Assembly: GCA_019058245.1 (NCBI GenBank)
Contig: JAHPZJ010000014.1
Coordinates: forward strand, 1-64,000
Direction: 5' to 3'
Source of the DNA: Promethearchaeota archaeon
GTDB taxonomy: Archaea > Asgardarchaeota > Lokiarchaeia > Sigyniarchaeales > SOKP01
DNA: 64,000 nt
Part shown: one piece after another, positions 8,975 to 18,219 of the stretch
How positions within the stretch are numbered: position 1 is the first letter of the stretch
Layout: each line of letters begins with the position of its first letter
Position numbers and translations under genes: made by a program
Notes under the pieces: generated by a model
Told to the model about the DNA's origin: nothing
The model's input: the letters and a program-made list of their open reading frames with translations, nothing else
Database searches by the model: none

Positions 8975-10030
8975 TTAAATCTTTATATATCTTTTTATAT
9001 CTAATTTGTTACTTTCAGCAATCTTTTCTAACTTTTCCGGTATTGCACAACAAGCTGAAAAATACTTATATTGGATCTTTGAATTAAATTCTTTCAACCA
9101 TATTAAAGTCTCCCTAGATGGAATTTCAATTCGAGTGATACCTGCTTTAATAGCAAGTTTCTCAATGTCAGTCTTAATTTTTCCACGAGGTCTCATACAC
9201 CCTAACGATATTTCTGTCATAGGAAATACAATTCTTAAAAAACTTATCACTTTCGCAATATCTTCTGGTATAGGTAACTCAAATTTAATTTTGGAATCTT
9301 TGGGAGGAATTAAAACTATAATAACAATTAAGGAGGGATTAATATTCGTTTCTTTAATAAATCTAATAGAATCTAACTCTTTATGCAGTTTACCATAATG
9401 TAAACCAATACATATATGAGGGACTATATTCAATTTGTATTTTTTTAATAAATTTATTGCTCTTTTATATTCATTTAATTCAATATCTAAATGGTATATA
9501 TTCCTAACAACTTCTTTATCCATATTTATGTCAAAAGACACAATATCAACCTTAGCATCAGCAAGTTTCTTCGCTGTCGCTTCATTTAGTAAACCTGTAT
9601 GTGTATTTATAATCAATCTTGTTTCTTTCTTCACTTTTTTGATAGTATCTAAAAATTTTAATAATGGAACTGAACCATTTTCCATACTACCTCCTGATAT
9701 TAATGCCCCTACTCCACCTTTTTTATAAAGATCTAATAAAAATCTTTCTAGCTCTTTAGCTCTTACTATAGGTTTCATCCCTTTCAAATATTTCTTATTA
9801 CAATGTTCACATTCCAATTTACATTCATTTCCCGTAATACTAATAGCAGGAAATCTCTTTGTGGGAATGTAAATTTTAAGAACATTATTAAAGTTTTCAC
9901 GTGTAATTTCTTGAGTTATATCAAACAATTCATCTAACTGTTCTGACTCTAAGTTAAGAATAGTTGAAAAAACCTCCCATTCTTTTGATTGAGAAAGTAT
10001 CTTTTTCTTCAATAATTTAGCTTTAGTCAT
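8975..10030 (-). CDS. Radical SAM protein, LipS1/LipS2-type lipoyl synthase subunit
   Basis: 351 residues. The CX3CX2C motif reads CKLECEHC at about 68-75, followed by a GGGxE-like SGGSMENGSVPL and a TIM-barrel pattern. A later IPSRETLIWLK stretch and a CC near the end could bind a second cluster. The gene overlaps the lipoate-ligase gene by 8 bp, and a second biotin-synthase-like radical SAM gene heads the operon. Archaeal lipoyl synthesis by a LipS1 plus LipS2 pair, often misannotated as biotin synthases, is known from Thermococcus. Which of the two this is cannot be decided by eye. A different radical SAM chemistry is possible. Confidence 0.72.
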   Translation of the reverse strand: MTKAKLLKKKILSQSKEWEVFSTILNLESEQLDELFDITQEITRENFNNVLKIYIPTKRFPAISITGNECKLECEHCNKKYLKGMKPIVRAKELERFLLDLYKKGGVGALISGGSMENGSVPLLKFLDTIKKVKKETRLIINTHTGLLNEATAKKLADAKVDIVSFDINMDKEVVRNIYHLDIELNEYKRAINLLKKYKLNIVPHICIGLHYGKLHKELDSIRFIKETNINPSLIVIIVLIPPKDSKIKFELPIPEDIAKVISFLRIVFPMTEISLGCMRPRGKIKTDIEKLAIKAGITRIEIPSRETLIWLKEFNSKIQYKYFSACCAIPEKLEKIAESNKLDIKRYIKI

Positions 10031-10802
10031 ACTTTTTTAACCAATTCAACGTTGAATATTTTGTGAGCACTAATTCTTCAGCTAACTTTATTTCTTCTTC
10101 TATAAAAGAACCTTCCTTACAATTGATTTTTAATGCATTCTCGAACCCTTTTTTTAATGAACCAAGTAATTTTCCTTCATCATAATTTTCTAGATTCTTC
10201 TTTATTCCTATACATTTTGCTCGAACTGATCTGACCATCCTAGATTTAGTTACATTTTTTGGAGTTTTTAGCACAGAATACATTAATTCAGGGTCAATGT
10301 CTAATAAAATTGTACCATGTTGAAGGATATATCCTTTTCTTCTTACTTGTGCATTCCCGGAAAATTTTTTTCCATCCAAAAGAATAGCAGGGCAATGGAT
10401 AATATCCTTTTCTGGTTTTAATCCAAAATAAGATACACCTGCAATTATTCCCAAGGTAATAATCTCAAACTGGTCTATTACCTTATTAGCACCTAATTTC
10501 TTAAGAAATTTAATAGGACATATAATTGAATAAGTTATTTCTCTGAATTCATCATGGAACACAGCTCCACCTCCAGTAATTCGCCTTACAACATTAAATC
10601 CTTTTTCTTTAGCAAATTGAACATTAATCTCATCTGTTAAACTTTGATTTCTACCGATACTTGCCGTTGAAGGTTTCCATTTATAAAATCTTAAGGTATT
10701 TGGAGATTTCTTTTCTATTGCTGCTTTTAAAATAGCTTCATCTAAAGCCATATTCCAAAAACCATTATTAACTGTTAGTGGTATAAATCTCCAAGCACTC
10801 AT
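10023..10802 (-). CDS. Lipoate-protein ligase A family protein (sLplA-like)
   Basis: 259 residues, the size of the catalytic LplA domain with a short C-terminal extension. Seen: RFYKWKPSTASIGRNQ near the N-terminus, the binding loop RRITGGGAVFHDE, and DGKKFSGNAQVRRKGYILQHGT with the catalytic Lys in KKFSGNAQ. It would attach octanoate or lipoate to the acceptor lysine of a carrier such as the GcvH-like protein in this window. Flanked by two radical SAM genes with a 13-bp gap and an 8-bp overlap, matching the known lplA plus lipS1/lipS2 lipoate-assembly clusters. Octanoyltransfer versus free-acid ligation is not resolved. Confidence 0.88.
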   Translation of the reverse strand: MSAWRFIPLTVNNGFWNMALDEAILKAAIEKKSPNTLRFYKWKPSTASIGRNQSLTDEINVQFAKEKGFNVVRRITGGGAVFHDEFREITYSIICPIKFLKKLGANKVIDQFEIITLGIIAGVSYFGLKPEKDIIHCPAILLDGKKFSGNAQVRRKGYILQHGTILLDIDPELMYSVLKTPKNVTKSRMVRSVRAKCIGIKKNLENYDEGKLLGSLKKGFENALKINCKEGSFIEEEIKLAEELVLTKYSTLNWLKKYD

Positions 10803-10815
10803 TTTTACTATTAAA

Positions 10816-11820
10816 TTATCTATTTACGAATTTATTTAACAATTCATATATCTCCTTTTTTTCTTTATCTGTAAGCGATCTAGGGAAATTATAAATTGGA
10901 CCTGATGGTTTTGAAGTATAAAAAGGACGATTACATCCAGGACATCCAGAAGTTAAGAAACAATCGGTCTCATTAACGAGAATCTTTAGTTCTTTTTTAC
11001 TAATATTAATATTTATTATTTCTCCTCTTGTGTTAAATGTAAAGTCTTTTAATCTTTTCTCTTTATTATAGATGAGAAATCTTCCTAACTGCAATTTTCT
11101 ATAACTTATAATATCCGGTTGCTGCATATTTTCAAATCTAGTACCTTTTATTGGGGTGAAAGCAAATAATGATACAATAATACCCAAATTGGATAATGTT
11201 TCTGTAAGTTTAATTACTTGTTTTTCTGTCTCTTTTAATCCTATTATAATGTGAGTACTTACAAATCCAGGAGAAAAAATTTCTAGTGCTTCATTTAACT
11301 TCTGAATATGTTCTTCCCAATTATAAGGGCCTTCAACATTCTTTCCCTTAATCATGTCAAAAACTTCAGGAGCAGCCCCATCTAACGCGATTCCCACTCT
11401 TTGTACATCCCTAATTTTTAATTCTTTTAATTTTTCTTTTGACATGGGTGGAATTGCCACTGATATTGGGATATCGATATATTTTTTAATCTGAGTTATA
11501 ATCTCTATTAAATCATTAAAATTTTCTGGGTAATTAAGTGTTTGAATGCAAATCCGTTCAAATTTTTTTGAAGATGGTAAATATTTTAATTTTGTGAGAA
11601 AATCCTTAAATGAAAAAATTGGCCAGTTAACACGAGATAGCTTATCAACAGAACTTTTTGATGATCTTGCTTGAGGACAAAAACCACAATTTGCTATACA
11701 ATGCCCCTCCTTGAATGTCATAAGATAACATGTAGTTGGAGGATTTTTAAAATGAGGCAACAATCCTAATTCTAAAACAGAAGCACTTCCAACAGATAAT
11801 CTTATTTTTTCTATTGTCAC
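10816..11820 (-). CDS. Biotin-synthase-like radical SAM protein, LipS1/LipS2-type lipoyl synthase subunit
   Basis: 334 residues. Radical SAM cluster motif CIANCGFC at about 41-48 is followed by PQARSS. A C-terminal cysteine group, CFLTSGCPGCNRPFYTSKPSG, gives a likely auxiliary iron-sulfur cluster that could donate sulfur, and a PRS end motif recalls lipoyl synthase. First gene of the five-gene minus-strand run and divergent from leuS. With its downstream radical SAM partner it fits the two-subunit LipS1/LipS2 lipoyl synthase. True biotin synthase is less likely because no other biotin gene is nearby. Confidence 0.78.
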   Translation of the reverse strand: MTIEKIRLSVGSASVLELGLLPHFKNPPTTCYLMTFKEGHCIANCGFCPQARSSKSSVDKLSRVNWPIFSFKDFLTKLKYLPSSKKFERICIQTLNYPENFNDLIEIITQIKKYIDIPISVAIPPMSKEKLKELKIRDVQRVGIALDGAAPEVFDMIKGKNVEGPYNWEEHIQKLNEALEIFSPGFVSTHIIIGLKETEKQVIKLTETLSNLGIIVSLFAFTPIKGTRFENMQQPDIISYRKLQLGRFLIYNKEKRLKDFTFNTRGEIININISKKELKILVNETDCFLTSGCPGCNRPFYTSKPSGPIYNFPRSLTDKEKKEIYELLNKFVNR

Positions 11821-12016
11821 TATTCTCCCTAGTAAATTGGTAAAATTAAGTTTTATTGCTCATTTGTATATTTTTTTATATAATATAATTAATAGATTTT
11901 TTAAGAAATAATTAGATATTCCAATTTTAAATTACTACATAAAAAATTTATTGAATCGAATACTAAAATATTAAATCTTGTTAATAACCACTAATTTATG
12001 ATAAGTGTTAGATTTT

Positions 12017-14806
12017 ATGGTTGAATATTTTCCTGAAAAAATAGAGAAAAAATGGCAACAAAAATGGGAAAAGGATAAAATCTTTGAAGTTAAAACCGAT
12101 TCAAAGAAGCCTAAATATTACGTTTTGGAGATGTATCCGTATCCTTCTGGAAAGCTCCATATAGGACACCTGAGAAACTACACTATAGGAGATTGTTATG
12201 CTAGATTTAAAAGGATGAATGGCTTTAATGTACTTTATCCCATGGGTTATGATTCATTTGGAATGCCGGCAGAAAATGCAGCAATAGATCATGGTGCTAA
12301 TCCAGAAGAATGGACTAATATGAATATAAAGAAAATGAAAAACCAGCAAAAAAGAATCGGACTTTCATACGATTGGACAAGAGAAGTATATAGCCATAAT
12401 CCTAACTATTATAAATGGGATCAATGGTTTTTCTTGAAAATGTTAGAAAAGGGATTAGCATATAAACAAGAAAGTTATGTTAATTGGTGTCCTAAATGTG
12501 CTACGGTTTTAGCAAATGAACAAGCTCAAGGAGGAAAATGCTGGAGATGTAATACAGTCGTTGACCAGAAGTTTTTAACCCAATGGTTTTTTAAGATAAG
12601 AGATTATGCCAATGAATTGCTCGAGGGTTTAAAGCTCGTTGATTGGCCTGAGAAAGTCAAAATAATGCAACAAAATTGGATTGGAAGATCAGAGGGTACA
12701 ATTATAAAATTCCCCATTACGGGAGAAGATAGAACTATAGATATCTTTACAACTAGACCTGACACATTATATGGTGTAACATTTATGGTTTTTGCTCCTG
12801 AGCATCCTTGGGTTCATGAATGGGTAATTGGAACTGAATATGAGGATGATTTTAATAAGTTATATAATGAAGTAATGCATCAAGATAAATTTGAACGAAC
12901 TGATATTGAAATAACCAAGAAAGGTATGTTTATTGGAAAAAGTGCCATAAATCCAATTAATAATAAAGAAATACCTATTTTCATAGGTAACTTCGTAATT
13001 TATGAGTACGGAGCTGGTGCTGTCATGGCAGTACCTGCACATGATCAAAGAGATTTTGAATTCGCCAAAGAATATAACATTCCAATTAAGATTGTAATTC
13101 AACCACATAACTATGAATTGAATGTAGCAAAAATGACTCGTGCTTACGAAAGTGATGGGATCTTAGTAAACTCGGAAGAATTTAATGGTCTCGAGAATAA
13201 ATCCGCTAATTTTAAAATAACTGAAAAATTAACTGAAATTGAAAAGGGATATGCCACTATAAATTACAAATTAAGAGATTGGGGAATTTCACGTCAACGT
13301 TATTGGGGATGCCCAATACCTGTAATATACTGTGATAAATGTGGTATGCTACCCGTACCATATGAAGATTTACCTGTTTATTTACCAAAAGATGTGACTT
13401 TTACTGGAGTAGGTAATCCATTAAAAACAAGTGAAAGTTTTGTTAATACAAAATGTCCTAATTGTGGCAATAATGCTAAACGTGAGACAGATACAATGGA
13501 TACTTTTATTGATAGTTCTTGGTATTTCTTTGCTTTTTGTGATCCTCCCTCTGTAGAAGCAGATCTACCATATAGCAAGAAAATTGTAAATTATTGGGGG
13601 AACGTTGATCTTTATATAGGGGGTATCGAGCATGCAATACTTCATTTGATCTACGCGAGATTTTTTACAAAAGTAGCTAGGGATTTAGAACTCCATAAAT
13701 TTAACGAGCCCTTCCAGAAGTTATTAACTCAAGGAATGATCAATAAAGCACAACCATATTGCCCGAATTGTAATACCTTTCTTATGAAAGCCGAGTTAAA
13801 AGAAATGAAATGTAGAAAATGTGGCAATACCGATCTTATCCAAAAATCTGTAAAAATGAGTAAAAGTTATGGAAATACTGTTGATCCTGGAGAAATTATT
13901 GAGAAGTACGGAGCAGATGCAGCAAGATTCTTTATATTATTTGGAGCAAGCCCATCATCAGGATTAGAATGGTCTGAAGAAGGTGTTGATTATGCTTATA
14001 GATTTATTAGAAATACATTTAATTTGTTAATTGAATCTCCAAAAAAAAAACGTACAAATCCAACAATAAGAGATACTTTAATTCAATATTATCTAAATAA
14101 AACAATAAAAGAATTTACTGAGAACATGGAGAATCTTTCAATTAGAAATGCGGTAAATGATATAATACAATTTGTATCAGAGTTTGGGAAATACATAAAT
14201 GAAGGAATAGTCAAAGAAGTTTTTGATGAATGTAGAGAAAAAATAATCCTATTGTTCCACCCTATAGCACCCCACATGACAGAAGAAATTTGGGAACTGA
14301 TTGGTAATAAGGATTATGTAAGCTTAACTTCATGGCCTTCTTACACTAATGAATTAATTACACAGGAGGCTGATTATAAATGGAATCTGATGAATAATAT
14401 TTTGGACGATATTAGTAAAATAAAAAATGCTACAAAAAAAGAATCTTTACAAAAAATCTCTATAATAATAGCAGATCAGTGGAAATTGGATTTTTATTCA
14501 AAATTTATGAATATATTAGATGAAACAAAGAATCAGGGAGAAATAATGAAAAGACTTATGAAGGAGAGTGAGTTTAAAAAACATGGAAAAATCATAAGCC
14601 AAAGTGTTAATAGGATACTTAAAAATATAGGAAAGTACCCAAAATCAACTCTTAATTTGAATGAAGAGTTTCAATTTTTTGATGAAATAAAGCCCGTTTT
14701 AGAGAAAAAATTTGATTCTAAAATAGAGATAATATACGAAAAGGACTCCAATGAACAAAAAGCTGCTAACGCGCTTCCTGGTAAACCAGCAATCGTTGTT
14801 TTTTAA
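12017..14806 (+). CDS. leuS: Leucyl-tRNA synthetase, bacterial-type architecture
   Basis: 929 residues from the ATG at 12017; a GTG at 12005 would add four residues, but MVEYFPEKIEKKWQ fits the family N-terminus. HIGH motif at about 48-51 and KMSKS at about 613-617. The zinc module (CPKC near 158, CWRC near 175) comes before the CP1 editing domain (TTRPDT near 245-250), which is the bacterial order; GMPAENAA is also a bacterial-type signature. A second Cys4 element (CPNC and CRKC, about 580-605) lies just before KMSKS. The C-terminal tail ending PGKPAIVVF looks more like archaeal LeuRS. Monocistronic and divergent from the lipoate operon. Confidence 0.95.
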   Translation: MVEYFPEKIEKKWQQKWEKDKIFEVKTDSKKPKYYVLEMYPYPSGKLHIGHLRNYTIGDCYARFKRMNGFNVLYPMGYDSFGMPAENAAIDHGANPEEWTNMNIKKMKNQQKRIGLSYDWTREVYSHNPNYYKWDQWFFLKMLEKGLAYKQESYVNWCPKCATVLANEQAQGGKCWRCNTVVDQKFLTQWFFKIRDYANELLEGLKLVDWPEKVKIMQQNWIGRSEGTIIKFPITGEDRTIDIFTTRPDTLYGVTFMVFAPEHPWVHEWVIGTEYEDDFNKLYNEVMHQDKFERTDIEITKKGMFIGKSAINPINNKEIPIFIGNFVIYEYGAGAVMAVPAHDQRDFEFAKEYNIPIKIVIQPHNYELNVAKMTRAYESDGILVNSEEFNGLENKSANFKITEKLTEIEKGYATINYKLRDWGISRQRYWGCPIPVIYCDKCGMLPVPYEDLPVYLPKDVTFTGVGNPLKTSESFVNTKCPNCGNNAKRETDTMDTFIDSSWYFFAFCDPPSVEADLPYSKKIVNYWGNVDLYIGGIEHAILHLIYARFFTKVARDLELHKFNEPFQKLLTQGMINKAQPYCPNCNTFLMKAELKEMKCRKCGNTDLIQKSVKMSKSYGNTVDPGEIIEKYGADAARFFILFGASPSSGLEWSEEGVDYAYRFIRNTFNLLIESPKKKRTNPTIRDTLIQYYLNKTIKEFTENMENLSIRNAVNDIIQFVSEFGKYINEGIVKEVFDECREKIILLFHPIAPHMTEEIWELIGNKDYVSLTSWPSYTNELITQEADYKWNLMNNILDDISKIKNATKKESLQKISIIIADQWKLDFYSKFMNILDETKNQGEIMKRLMKESEFKKHGKIISQSVNRILKNIGKYPKSTLNLNEEFQFFDEIKPVLEKKFDSKIEIIYEKDSNEQKAANALPGKPAIVVF

Positions 14807-14971
14807 ATAGGTTTATTGAAGTTATGTTCATTAATTATTTAATGGACTAAATTTCCCTGTGATTTTATTAATTTAAGATTAAATATATTATTATACATTT
14901 AAAGATATTAAAATTTGTTAAAAAAAGAATTGGATTAATTATAATAAGAAGGAAGAATATTATTAAAATAG

Positions 14972-15841
14972 ATGACAATCTACGTACTTAGTATTATATC
15001 CACTACTGGATTTCCTTATTTCAATATAATAGTTGGAACTGTGCCAGAAGGAGTAAAAATCTTTCTTAGATTTTTTGATTTTTCTAAAAGTATATCTTTT
15101 AATCAAGATCAATTAGATTTGGATTCAAAATTCGATCTTACTGCTGGTTTAATCTCAGCACTTTTTGAATTTGCTCGAAATATTGATAAGAAAATAGAAG
15201 TACTTGAATTTAAGCCTAAAAAACAAAAAGATACAATTGAAAATGAAAATGCAAATAGTAAAAATCAAGGAGATGTGTTAATCACAACCCAAACAGAATC
15301 CTTCCTTCTACATAGATCAGTTAGAGAAAAAATTAAACTAATTTATAACAACTTTATTTATTCGAAAATTCCTCTTGATTCTGCTAACAATGTTTATGAA
15401 AATGAAAAAAAAAAAATTATTGATATTCTAACAGATTCTAAGGCTAGAAGAAAAATCTCTGAATCTCATAATGAATTAAAAAACAGAGCAAATAAATTTT
15501 TGAATGAAATGAAAGATTATGGTTTATGGGGTATTTGTATAACATCTTTTGATCTATCACCAATAGTCAGTTTTGGGAAGAAATTCTCATTAGACAATGT
15601 ATACGATATTTTAAGGCATATTGGATATATACCAGAGATCATTCCATTGGAATGGATATACAGGCAATCTTTTATTTCTGATGAACCAATTCAGGTATGC
15701 ATTATCAAATCAGATATCGGACCTACAATTGAGAATGTTTTATTTGAACCATTCTTTTATTTGCTTTTTGCAGATCCTCAGAGTTATTTTGGTGAGTTTC
15801 CAGCAAAACTAACTTCCGCTTTTAATAATATTCTTGGTTAA
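14972..15841 (+). CDS. Hypothetical protein with longin/Roadblock-like N-terminal pattern
   Basis: 289 residues, no membrane segment. The N-terminus (IYVLSIISTTGFPYFNIIVG, then DLTAGLISALFEFA) has the two-strand hairpin plus helix pattern of longin or Roadblock folds, which are common in Asgard genomes. A variable K/E/N-rich linker (about 85-110) and a helical middle follow, then a C-terminal alpha/beta part beginning LWGICITSF that may be a second copy of the fold. No catalytic motif. Stands alone between leuS and the convergent tpiA. The longin link is inference from pattern only. Confidence 0.55.
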   Translation: MTIYVLSIISTTGFPYFNIIVGTVPEGVKIFLRFFDFSKSISFNQDQLDLDSKFDLTAGLISALFEFARNIDKKIEVLEFKPKKQKDTIENENANSKNQGDVLITTQTESFLLHRSVREKIKLIYNNFIYSKIPLDSANNVYENEKKKIIDILTDSKARRKISESHNELKNRANKFLNEMKDYGLWGICITSFDLSPIVSFGKKFSLDNVYDILRHIGYIPEIIPLEWIYRQSFISDEPIQVCIIKSDIGPTIENVLFEPFFYLLFADPQSYFGEFPAKLTSAFNNILG

Positions 15842-15901
15842 AAAAACATAAAAATTGATGATAATTTTAAGAAAATATGATAAATAAATCATAATTTTTA
15901 A

Positions 15902-16678
15902 TTATCCTGTTTTAATAGATTTATCAGCAGCTTTTATTATATGAGTTAATGAATCTGATTCTAGGGAGGCACCCCCAACTAATCCTCCATCGATATTTTC
16001 TTTATTGAATAAATCTTCAGCATTATTAGGTTTTATAGAGCCGCCATATTGTATTCTTATCAAGTCTGCAGTCTCTTCATCAAATTTTTTACTTAAAAGG
16101 CTCCGAATAAAAATATGTATTTCTTCTGCTTGTTCTGGAGTAGCTGTTTTTCCTGTTCCTATTGCCCATATAGGTTCATATGCTATGATTATTTTTATCA
16201 TTGCCTCTTTAGAAATGTCTTTAAATGTTTCATTAATCTGATGTTCAATTATTTCCTTTGTTTTTCCCATTTCTCTTTCTTCTAAGTGTTCTCCAATGCA
16301 AACAATCGGTTTTAAATCAGTCGATAATGCCTTCTTAAGTTTTTTATTGATTAAGGCATCTGTTTCTTTAAATATATCTCTTCTTTCACTATGACCAAGA
16401 ATAATATACTCAACTCCAATTTCTTTTAAAAATTCAGGTGAAATTTCACCTGTAAATGCCCCCTTATCTTCAAAATACATGTTTTGAGCCCCTAACTTGA
16501 TATTGGTATTTTTTAAAATCTCATATGCGGTAATTAGAGCTGTAAAAGGAGCAGCTATTACTATATCTACAGTATCAATTCCCACTACTAGTGGAATGAA
16601 TTTTTCCAACATTTCTTTTGTTTCAATAGGAGTTCCTCTATTCATTTTCCAATTTCCCCCAATTATAGGTTTTCTCAA
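15902..16678 (-). CDS. tpiA: Triosephosphate isomerase, full-length bacterial/eukaryal type
   Basis: 258 residues. Interconverts dihydroxyacetone phosphate and glyceraldehyde 3-phosphate. Seen: GGNWKMN with the N and K of the active site at about 10-12, the catalytic His in ILGHSERR, the catalytic Glu in IAYEPIWAIGTGKTAT with the flexible loop, then QYGGSIKPNN and GGLVGGASL. Archaeal enzymes are usually about 220-230 residues; this one has the longer bacterial form. Monocistronic on the minus strand. Confidence 0.96.
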   Translation of the reverse strand: MRKPIIGGNWKMNRGTPIETKEMLEKFIPLVVGIDTVDIVIAAPFTALITAYEILKNTNIKLGAQNMYFEDKGAFTGEISPEFLKEIGVEYIILGHSERRDIFKETDALINKKLKKALSTDLKPIVCIGEHLEEREMGKTKEIIEHQINETFKDISKEAMIKIIIAYEPIWAIGTGKTATPEQAEEIHIFIRSLLSKKFDEETADLIRIQYGGSIKPNNAEDLFNKENIDGGLVGGASLESDSLTHIIKAADKSIKTG

Positions 16679-16811
16679 CTTTTTTTGCCTCTAAAATTAT
16701 GTAAATTTAAAACCATTAAATTTAGGCTATAATTCAATTATAGAATAAATCTATAAAATACTACCGAAAAATTATTTGTAAAATTTTATAGTAAAAATAA
16801 AGAAGAAAGAA

Positions 16812-17315
16812 TTAATCTGTTTTAGGAAGTTTTCCTGATAATTTTGTTGCTTCAAGTAATTTTTTTACTTCATTTACATCGGGATTCATAATTGCGGGTA
16901 ATCCTAATTGTGTACGGCGTCTCTCTATAGCGGGTTGCATAGGAATGGCTTTACCATGTTCCAAAACAGTTGAGGCTTGACCTGTGTAATGCGTTGGGGC
17001 TTCTCCGCGCTCCACACTCATATTCTTTAGAATTACGAAGATCTCTGTTAGTTCAACCTTTTGAGGACAAACTTCGTCACAAGTATCACACATTGTACAT
17101 CCCCAAATATTAAAAGCATTTTCTAGACCAAAGATCTTTTCTTTTAATCCCAATAAAGCATCAAGTATTAGTCTTCTTGGATTATATCTGCCTTCAGTAA
17201 CTTGTGCTACTGGACATGCACCGCTGCAAGTAGCGCACTGATAACAATATGCTAGTGTATTACCAATATCATTACCAAGAATTTGATTTCTGAAATTAAA
17301 ATCTATAGTTGCCAT
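16812..17315 (-). CDS. HdrC-like protein with two [4Fe-4S] clusters
   Basis: 167 residues. Two ferredoxin-type motifs, CYQCATCSGACPV (about 22-34) and CTMCDTCDEVCPQ (about 73-85), separated by RYNPRRLILDALLG, are the HdrC signature. Soluble. HdrC passes electrons to the HdrB/HdrA parts of heterodisulfide reductase complexes, but no hdrA or hdrB lies beside it here, so the partner must be elsewhere or the protein serves another oxidoreductase. ATG start at 17315. The C-terminal 60 residues lack cysteine. Confidence 0.88.
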   Translation of the reverse strand: MATIDFNFRNQILGNDIGNTLAYCYQCATCSGACPVAQVTEGRYNPRRLILDALLGLKEKIFGLENAFNIWGCTMCDTCDEVCPQKVELTEIFVILKNMSVERGEAPTHYTGQASTVLEHGKAIPMQPAIERRRTQLGLPAIMNPDVNEVKKLLEATKLSGKLPKTD

Positions 17316-17555
17316 ATAATATGATCCTTTTGTATTAATATTATATAGTATAACTTATTGTCAATTTTAAAATTAATTCTTTTAAAAACAAGTTTTAAAT
17401 TTGGTGATTTTAGATGTATTTTTTATAGTAATTAATTTTTCGGTTTCATCCTATTTTAAAATGTAAATGAAATCAATAAAAGTAATTGAATATTTATACT
17501 CTCAATAATATTTTAAAATAATTTTAACTACAAATTATTTAAAAATTGAGATGAC

Positions 17556-17912
17556 ATGATAAAAATAGAGGAACTAAAAGAATTAGGGATCGAAATTACA
17601 GAGGATATGAAGCAAGGAAAAGTTATTATCGATGTGTATACTACATGGTGTGGTCCATGTCGTTTTTTAAGTCCATTATTAGAAAAACTGCAACAGGAAG
17701 GACTAATAAAATTAATAAAAGAAGATCTTGATAAGAACAGACCCCTTGGAGAAAAATTTGGAGTTACTGCAATACCTACACTCCTCCTATTTAATAATGG
17801 TGAACTCTTGAATCATTCCATAGAAGTCCAAGGGCAATTACTTGTAAGAAATGGAATTATGGTAGGTGCTGCAGGAGAACAAGTGCTTAGAGAAGTAATT
17901 GAAAAAATGTAG
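17556..17912 (+). CDS. Thioredoxin-like protein
   Basis: 118 residues. Active-site WCGPC sits in IDVYTTWCGPCRFLSP (about 32-36) and the cis-proline loop reads VTAIPTLLLF. Between the last two strands there is an insertion (NHSIEVQGQLLVRNG) not usual in thioredoxin. Cytoplasmic, no signal peptide. It may reduce target disulfides; the reductase is not in the window. Monocistronic, with a long AT-rich spacer after it. Confidence 0.9.
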   Translation: MIKIEELKELGIEITEDMKQGKVIIDVYTTWCGPCRFLSPLLEKLQQEGLIKLIKEDLDKNRPLGEKFGVTAIPTLLLFNNGELLNHSIEVQGQLLVRNGIMVGAAGEQVLREVIEKM

Positions 17913-18219
17913 TAAATAGCTTTATATTTAATACCTTTTCATAAAAAAAAATTTCCTTTTTCGTATAAATTTTGAAATATTAAATAATTCTTATAAAATA
18001 CTTTCAGATTTCTTAGATATTAATCTGACTTAGAATAATTATAATACTATTGGAAATTATCCTAATCAAGTAAAAAAATAAAAATCATATAAATTAAATG
18101 ATTTTCATAATTTAGAAATAATTTAGAAATCATACAAATAATCTATTAATCAGATTAAAAATTTTTTATTTAATGTATTTTTTCAATATTTAATTTATAT
18201 AAGTGATCTAAATAGAACA
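17913..18219. other. 307-bp gene-free AT-rich spacer
   Basis: No open frame with coding character and no tRNA-like fold. It holds a T-rich stretch just after the thioredoxin gene (about 17950-17960), a short tandem direct repeat of an 11-base unit AATTTAGAAAT at about 18110-18132, and presumably the promoter of the gene at 18220. Nothing else seen. Confidence 0.5.

Noticed and set aside
9006..9728. Open frames on the plus strand over the radical SAM gene
   Set aside because: Shadow frames; the minus-strand protein carries the clear cluster motif and operon context.
10816..11820. Annotation as biotin synthase
   Set aside because: No biotin genes nearby; placement beside a lipoate ligase and a second radical SAM gene fits LipS-type lipoyl synthase better.
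16812..17315. HdrC-like gene as part of an Hdr-Mvh complex locus
   Set aside because: No hdrA, hdrB or hydrogenase gene is next to it.
18110..18132. Two tandem copies of AATTTAGAAAT as a possible CRISPR or iteron
   Set aside because: Only two copies, no spacers, and low-complexity AT DNA.
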